Origin: Bacillus sp. FJAT-27445
GTDB taxonomy: Bacteria; Bacillota; Bacilli; Bacillales; Cytobacillaceae
Length of the DNA stretch: 64,000 nt
Reading direction: 5' to 3'
NCBI RefSeq assembly: GCF_001510665.1
Contig: NZ_LMTI01000007.1
Location: 18,197-82,196, forward strand
Position numbers and translations under genes: made by a program. Below are positions 60,447 to 64,000 of the stretch, one piece after another. The notes below the pieces were generated by a model, which was not told the DNA's origin, did not search any database, and saw only the letters and a program-made list of their open reading frames with translations. Within the stretch, counting starts at the first letter, position 1, and every line of letters begins with the position of its first letter.

Positions 60447-61019
60447 ATGTTTGATATCGCAATTATTGGAGCAGGCCCAGCTGGAGCAAGTGCAGCACTT
60501 TTCGCCGCAAAAGCCGGCAAGAAGACTGTCGTCATTGACAGTGATAAAGGGATGACAAAGCGTGCCTGGGTTGAAAACCATTATGGGGTTCAGGAAATTT
60601 CCGGTCCAGACCTGATTGAAACAGGAAAATCCCAGGCGAAAAAATTTGGTGCGGAAGTGCTAGAGGATGCCGCCACCCTTGTTGAAAAGACTGAAAGCGG
60701 TTTTAAAATTGAAACCGATAACAAAGGTACTGTCGAAGCAAAGCACGTTATTTTTGCCACGGGCATTTCCGTTGACCTTGCCGAAAAGCTAGGGGTAAAA
60801 ACGAGACCTGGTACGGAACCAAGGATCAAAACCGTCCTTGATACTGATGCTGATGGAAAGACGAATGTAGAAGGCGCTTGGGCTGCGGGAACATGCGCGG
60901 GCGTCAGCGTCCACACAATCATCACCGCCGGGGATGGCGCCAAGGTTGCCATCAATATCATAAGCGAGCTTAATGGCGAACGCTATGTCGACCACGATGT
61001 TTTGAAGGCGAAGGAATAA
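60447..61019 (+). CDS. Half-size thioredoxin-reductase-like flavoprotein
   Basis: A 190-residue FAD-binding protein. The start FDIAIIGAGPAGASAALFAAKAG is the FAD Rossmann motif. HVIFATGISVDLAEKLG and the C-terminal GAWAAGTCAGVSVHTIITAGDGAKVA match the second FAD block of thioredoxin reductases. The central NADPH domain and the CxxC redox pair are absent, so it is about 60 percent of normal length. Such stand-alone proteins recur in Bacilli; the electron donor is unknown. AAGGAGG precedes the ATG. No frameshift is visible, so this looks like a real short form. Confidence 0.85.
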   Translation: MFDIAIIGAGPAGASAALFAAKAGKKTVVIDSDKGMTKRAWVENHYGVQEISGPDLIETGKSQAKKFGAEVLEDAATLVEKTESGFKIETDNKGTVEAKHVIFATGISVDLAEKLGVKTRPGTEPRIKTVLDTDADGKTNVEGAWAAGTCAGVSVHTIITAGDGAKVAINIISELNGERYVDHDVLKAKE

Positions 61020-61037
61020 CAAATTATATTTTTGATG

Positions 61038-61069
61038 AAAACGGCCTGGCTTGAGCTTGGCCGTTTTTT
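61038..61069 (+). terminator. Terminator after the short flavoprotein gene
   Basis: AAAACGGCC and GGCCGTTTTTT arms on the plus strand. Confidence 0.85.
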
Positions 61070-61174
61070 CTTCTCCGGCTTTGCATGCAATTAGTTATTC
61101 AGCCGCCTTCAATCAAATCCCACATATACGTTTAAATTTTCGGCACGGAATTAGTACATATTTTTTTAAAAGGC

Positions 61175-61200
61175 TGAAATTATTGCCCCGCTTCTCCGTC
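61175..61200 (+). promoter_or_regulatory. ECF-type autoregulatory promoter
   Basis: TGAAAT (61175-61180), a 16-bp spacer and CGTC (61197-61200) fit the -35 TGAAAC / -10 CGTC pattern of Bacillus ECF sigma factors. It lies 33 bp upstream of the ECF sigma gene, which suggests self-activation. Confidence 0.65.
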
Positions 61201-61232
61201 TAATTGGTAAATCAAAGCAAAGGAGGACGGAC

Positions 61233-61763
61233 ATGCAAAATGATGACCTTTTCCAGCACTGGTTCAACGAGTACCACGAAGATGTCTATAACTACCTTGT
61301 TTACTATTTGGGAACAAAGGACGTGGAGGATTTCGTCCAGGAAGCATTCATAAAAGCCTATCGAAATATGAACAGGTTTGAAGGGCGCTCGAATCCGAAA
61401 ACCTGGCTGATTACAATCGCCAGGAATGTGGCAATCGACCATTTTCGGAAAAACCGGCTTAAACGGTTCCTCCCTTTTAGCCGGTTGAACAAGGCTGCCG
61501 CCCCGGAAAAGAACCCTCTGGAACATATCCTTGAGGACGAAACGAAGCGGGAGCTTTATGGAATGATTAAGCAAATGAAGCCTACGTACCGGGATGTTCT
61601 AATCCTGCGCGGCATTATGCAGCTGACGCCGGAAGAAACAGCTGCAATCCTTGGCTGGGAAAAAGCTAAGGTCAACCTTTCCTTCCACCGAGCGATCGAG
61701 GGGTTGAGGAAACAGTCGAAAAATGAAAAAGGAGGTGCCCAAAATGCAGCCATTAACGAATGA
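61233..61763 (+). CDS. ECF-family RNA polymerase sigma factor
   Basis: A 176-residue sigma-70 group 4 factor. Region 2 covers about residues 5-75 (VEDFVQEAFIKAYRNMNRFEGRSNPKTWLITIARNVAIDHFR). Region 4 covers about 110-165 (MKPTYRDVLILRGIMQLTPEETAAILGWEKAKVNLSFHRAIEGLRK). An unusually basic linker, KNRLKRFLPFSR, lies between. The following gene encodes a membrane anti-sigma factor overlapping by 20 bp. A matching promoter is present upstream. The signal is unknown, probably envelope stress. Confidence 0.92.
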   Translation: MQNDDLFQHWFNEYHEDVYNYLVYYLGTKDVEDFVQEAFIKAYRNMNRFEGRSNPKTWLITIARNVAIDHFRKNRLKRFLPFSRLNKAAAPEKNPLEHILEDETKRELYGMIKQMKPTYRDVLILRGIMQLTPEETAAILGWEKAKVNLSFHRAIEGLRKQSKNEKGGAQNAAINE

Positions 61764-62352
61764 AGAAATCCAAAAAGAACTCAACGCTTTCCCACGCCTT
61801 GGCCTTAACCATGCCGCAAAAGAACGGATTGGCGCATCTCTGAACCGAGTTGATTCCACCTTCCTGAAACGGAAGAAATTTTTCCCTGCGGTCCTAAGCT
61901 TCGCGGTGCTTGCCTTCCTCTTTATCGGGCTTTCCGCCTTCGTAGTCAGCAGCATTTCCGGCAACGGCCTTTTTTTCGGCTTAGGATCGGCCCCTGAAGA
62001 AAAGTTTTCGATCGACCCGATGGATAAATTTACGATCGAGAGGATTTCCGATGACGAAGTGGAGTTTTTTGTGGATGGAACAAAAGCCGGCGGCATTGAA
62101 ATCATGACGGAAGAGGAAATGCACAAGAATATTGCCAAACAGAATCTTCTCGAAAACACCGTCCTTCCGGGCTATCAGTATCCCGTCAGGTGGACATTAG
62201 ACCATCAGAAAACGATGGAAGCAAGCCAAATCCGCCACTACTTCTTCCTCTCCGAAAAATCGAAGCTTCGCTATCATGTTTATTTCTACTCGCAACTGAT
62301 AAATGATCGAGACGCCGAAAAAATTGCCAGGACGTTTATTATTAATGAATAA
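61744..62352 (+). CDS. Membrane anti-sigma factor for the ECF sigma
   Basis: A 202-residue single-pass protein. Residues 1-50 are the cytoplasmic sigma-binding part (MQPLTNEEIQKELNAFPRLG). The helix is FFPAVLSFAVLAFLFIGLSAFVV (about 51-73). An extracellular domain of about 125 residues follows. It has no zinc-binding HxxxCxxC motif, so it is not of the ZAS class. ATG 61744 follows AAAGGAGGTG and overlaps the sigma gene by 20 bp. Role assigned by position and topology. Confidence 0.78.
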   Translation: MQPLTNEEIQKELNAFPRLGLNHAAKERIGASLNRVDSTFLKRKKFFPAVLSFAVLAFLFIGLSAFVVSSISGNGLFFGLGSAPEEKFSIDPMDKFTIERISDDEVEFFVDGTKAGGIEIMTEEEMHKNIAKQNLLENTVLPGYQYPVRWTLDHQKTMEASQIRHYFFLSEKSKLRYHVYFYSQLINDRDAEKIARTFIINE

Positions 62353-62361
62353 CCCTTCTAT

Positions 62362-62384
62362 GCCGGTCACAGCCGGCCTTTTTT
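62362..62384 (+). terminator. Terminator after the sigma/anti-sigma operon
   Basis: GCCGG and CCGGC arms with a six-base loop, then CTTTTTT, ten bases after the stop codon. Confidence 0.75.
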
Positions 62385-62411
62385 AATGTTTTTTTATAAA
62401 AAAATAAATAT

Positions 62412-62462
62412 GCTCAACACTTCACAATATAGATTGTGAATATTTGAGCAAGAGAGTATACT
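62412..62462 (+). promoter_or_regulatory. NADH dehydrogenase promoter with a 38-bp symmetric operator
   Basis: TTGTGA (62434-62439), 17 bp and TATACT (62457-62462) form the promoter. Over it lie nested palindromes with one shared centre (62430.5): outer arms GCTCAA (62412-62417) and TTGAGC (62444-62449), inner arms TTCACAAT (62421-62428) and ATTGTGAA (62433-62440). The right inner arm covers the -35 box, so bound protein should repress. The half-sites are those of Rex boxes but in the opposite order. Confidence 0.65.
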
Positions 62463-62484
62463 ATAATCAAAGGGAGTGATTCGG

Positions 62485-63675
62485 ATGGTAAAAAAGGAAA
62501 AGATTGTGATATTAGGCGGAGGGTACGCGGGTTTGCTGACCGCTGTCACTCTTCAGAAGAAAGTCCATGGTAAGCGCGCGGAAATCACCCTCGTCAACAA
62601 AAACGACTACCACTATTTAACAACAAAGGTCCATGAATCTGGTGCCGGAACAATTCCGGCACAATCAATCATTTTCCCGATTAAGGAACTGATTGATCCA
62701 GAGCGGGTAAACTTTATCAAAGATGAAGTAACCGGAATCGACCTGGCCACGAAAACCGTCTTACTAAAAAACATTGAACTTCAATATGATTTCCTCGTCA
62801 TTACAATTGGCGGCGTTCCACAAACATTTGGGCTTCCCGGAGTGAAGGAGCACGCCTTCTTCCTCTTTGACTGGGAAGGAACGAACAGGCTCCGCGGGCA
62901 CATCGAGGAACAATTTAAAAAATACCTTGAAGACCACGATGAAAAGAGGCTCAGGTTTGTGATTGGCGGCGCTGGGTTTTCAGGCATGGAATTCATCTAT
63001 GAGCTTACCGAAAAACTGCCTGAACTTGCCCATGAATTTGGCATTGCGGAGGAGCTCGTAAAAGTCATTTGTGTGGAAGCCAATGACGATTTGCTTAGGG
63101 GCTACGACGCTTCCATGGTGAAGGACGCGAAAAAAGCTTCGGAAAAAATACCAGCCTACTTCAGGACTGGGACAGCAATTACCTCCTGCACCGAATCGGA
63201 AGTCCGCTTTACGGATGGTTCAGCGATTGAATCGAATACATTTATCTGGGCCGGAGGAGTCAAGGGCAACCCATTGCTTCAAAACCTCGGCTTCAAAATG
63301 TACCGGGACGGGCGCGTCCTTGTGAACGAATACTGCGAGGTCCCAGGCTACCGGGATGTTTATGTACTTGGGGACGCTTCCGCCAGCTTCTCTCCCGAGG
63401 GAACCCCATACCCGCCAACTGCGCAAATCGCCCTGCAGCAGGGCCAGTACTGCGGCTGCAGCCTTGCCGCGAAAATTTACGGCGTTACATTGAAGCCCTT
63501 CAAGTATATCCATCGCGGCACCGTTATGAGTATGGGCCATAAAAATGCGACTGGGGTCGTTTATGGAAAAGCAATTCATGGCAGGTTCGCCTCTTTTATG
63601 AAATGGGTCATAGAGAAAAGGTATTTCCTCATGCTCGGCGGTCCGCGCCTGCTGTTAAAAGAAATCAAGAAATAA
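62485..63675 (+). CDS. Type II NADH dehydrogenase (NDH-2)
   Basis: A 396-residue membrane-associated flavoenzyme that passes electrons from NADH to menaquinone without pumping protons. The FAD motif KIVILGGGYAGLLTA is at the N-terminus. FVIGGAGFSGMEFIYEL is the NADH-binding GxGxxG. VYVLGDASASFSPEG and PYPPTAQIALQQG form the C-terminal FAD and quinone-site block. It is closest in pattern to B. subtilis Ndh/YumB. ATG 62485 is eight bases after AAAGGGAG; GTG 62476 lies inside that site. Confidence 0.93.
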   Translation: MVKKEKIVILGGGYAGLLTAVTLQKKVHGKRAEITLVNKNDYHYLTTKVHESGAGTIPAQSIIFPIKELIDPERVNFIKDEVTGIDLATKTVLLKNIELQYDFLVITIGGVPQTFGLPGVKEHAFFLFDWEGTNRLRGHIEEQFKKYLEDHDEKRLRFVIGGAGFSGMEFIYELTEKLPELAHEFGIAEELVKVICVEANDDLLRGYDASMVKDAKKASEKIPAYFRTGTAITSCTESEVRFTDGSAIESNTFIWAGGVKGNPLLQNLGFKMYRDGRVLVNEYCEVPGYRDVYVLGDASASFSPEGTPYPPTAQIALQQGQYCGCSLAAKIYGVTLKPFKYIHRGTVMSMGHKNATGVVYGKAIHGRFASFMKWVIEKRYFLMLGGPRLLLKEIKK

Positions 63676-63693
63676 TTAAAACTATTCACGGTG

Positions 63694-63718
63694 CCGTCCG
63701 CTTATGCGGGCGGTTTTT
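63694..63718 (+). terminator. Terminator after the NADH dehydrogenase gene
   Basis: CCGTCCGC and GCGGGCGG arms with a four-base loop and a T5 run. Confidence 0.85.
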
Positions 63719-63741
63719 GTTATGTAAAAGTGAGGCACAGT

Positions 63742-63759
63742 ATACGTCCCCTGCTTCAC
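63742..63759 (-). repeat. Second copy of the 18-bp dispersed repeat
   Basis: Exact reverse complement of 52420-52437, followed by a second GCTTCACT, about 65 bp after the NADH dehydrogenase stop. Confidence 0.5.
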
Positions 63760-63836
63760 TGCTTCACTGGGGTGGAAAAGTTGGGGGTTTTCATCTATTT
63801 TTATAGAAAGGGAACTTTTTGTCAGGGGGCAGCTGA

Positions 63837-64000
63837 ATGAATAGGGAATCGATTTTGATTGTTGAGGATGAAGAGAAGATTGCACGTGTTTTGGAGCTTG
63901 AGCTTGTATTTGAGGGATATTTGGTTGCGAAGGCGGCTGATGGAATTGAAGGCCTGGAGGCGTACCGCACCGGGAAATGGGATTTGATATTGCTTGATGT
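63837..64000 (+). CDS. Two-component response regulator, N-terminal part
   Basis: The first 54 codons of a receiver domain, cut by the window edge. MNRESILIVEDEEKIARVLE carries the acidic pocket (Glu-Asp-Glu), and WDLILLDV ends at the phosphorylated Asp. GGGGG lies eight bases before the ATG. The style resembles OmpR-family regulators, but the output domain is outside the window. Confidence 0.85.
   Translation, partial: MNRESILIVEDEEKIARVLELELVFEGYLVAKAADGIEGLEAYRTGKWDLILLD

Overview
The window reads as chromosome of an endospore-forming member of the Bacillaceae (Firmicutes, moderate GC). The evidence is a class I S-box riboswitch in front of methionine-salvage genes, an alpha/beta-type small acid-soluble spore protein, a Spo0E-like phosphatase, two YjcZ-type mini-proteins, a SigI/RsgI pair, a SleB/CwlJ-type hydrolase, strong Bacillus-type GGAGG ribosome sites throughout, and several short dispersed repeats. 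I see no rRNA, tRNA, CRISPR array, intact insertion sequence or prophage.

Layout. 0.1-3.6 kb (minus): fixABCX, a ferredoxin-linked electron-transfer flavoprotein system. 3.9-4.1 kb: a 211-bp MITE. 4.2-10.2 kb: spo0E-like gene and the methionine-salvage genes mtnD, mtnB, mtnX, mtnW (minus, behind an S-box), mtnE (minus) and divergent mtnU. 10.4-14.7 kb (minus): ArsR/DUF2087 regulator and a two-gene fused 2-oxoacid:ferredoxin oxidoreductase. 15-18.7 kb: acyltransferase, cobalamin-binding-type radical SAM enzyme, three small genes. 18.9-23.2 kb (plus): CdaR-type regulator with glycolate oxidase glcD-glcF, then a SASP. 23.3-28.5 kb (minus): rsgI-sigI, a secreted DUF5667 coiled-coil protein with a second MITE copy at its stop codon, and prfC. 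29-31.9 kb: FtsH-like membrane protease, DUF1232 protein, SleB-type hydrolase. 32-36 kb (minus): carbohydrate ABC importer without an ATPase, and two YjcZ genes. 36-41 kb (minus): AI-2E-family membrane protein and the cyanophycin pair cphA/cphB. 41-42.7 kb: two small genes (one frameshifted), the wreck of a Ger(x)C germination gene, and a Gly/Tyr/His repeat protein. 42.8-45.9 kb (minus): glnQHMP-type amino-acid importer. 46-52.5 kb: a hypothetical gene, an aldo/keto reductase, an acetyltransferase, an ABC-2 exporter whose ATPase gene is frameshifted, and a three-PAS diguanylate cyclase. 52.5-60.2 kb (minus): two acetyltransferases, an unknown ORF and a type III restriction-modification system. 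60.4-64 kb (plus): a half-size flavoprotein, an ECF sigma/anti-sigma pair, a type II NADH dehydrogenase and the start of a response regulator.

How it fits together. FixABCX and the fused oxidoreductase both use low-potential ferredoxin and lie 7.8 kb apart, so they may exchange electrons. The mtn block recycles methylthioribose-derived carbon to methionine and keeps the neighbour order of Bacillus subtilis (mtnU-E-W-X-B-D then spo0E). CphA and CphB would make and break a nitrogen-storage polymer. The strongest structural observations are: two 209/211-identical 211-bp MITEs, each with its own perfect 8-bp target duplication; a different repeat family found three times just after a stop codon and always in the direction of transcription; a 38-bp symmetric operator over the NADH dehydrogenase promoter; twin palindromes between the oxidoreductase and acyltransferase genes; and helically phased TTTTCGATA repeats upstream of the ArsR gene.
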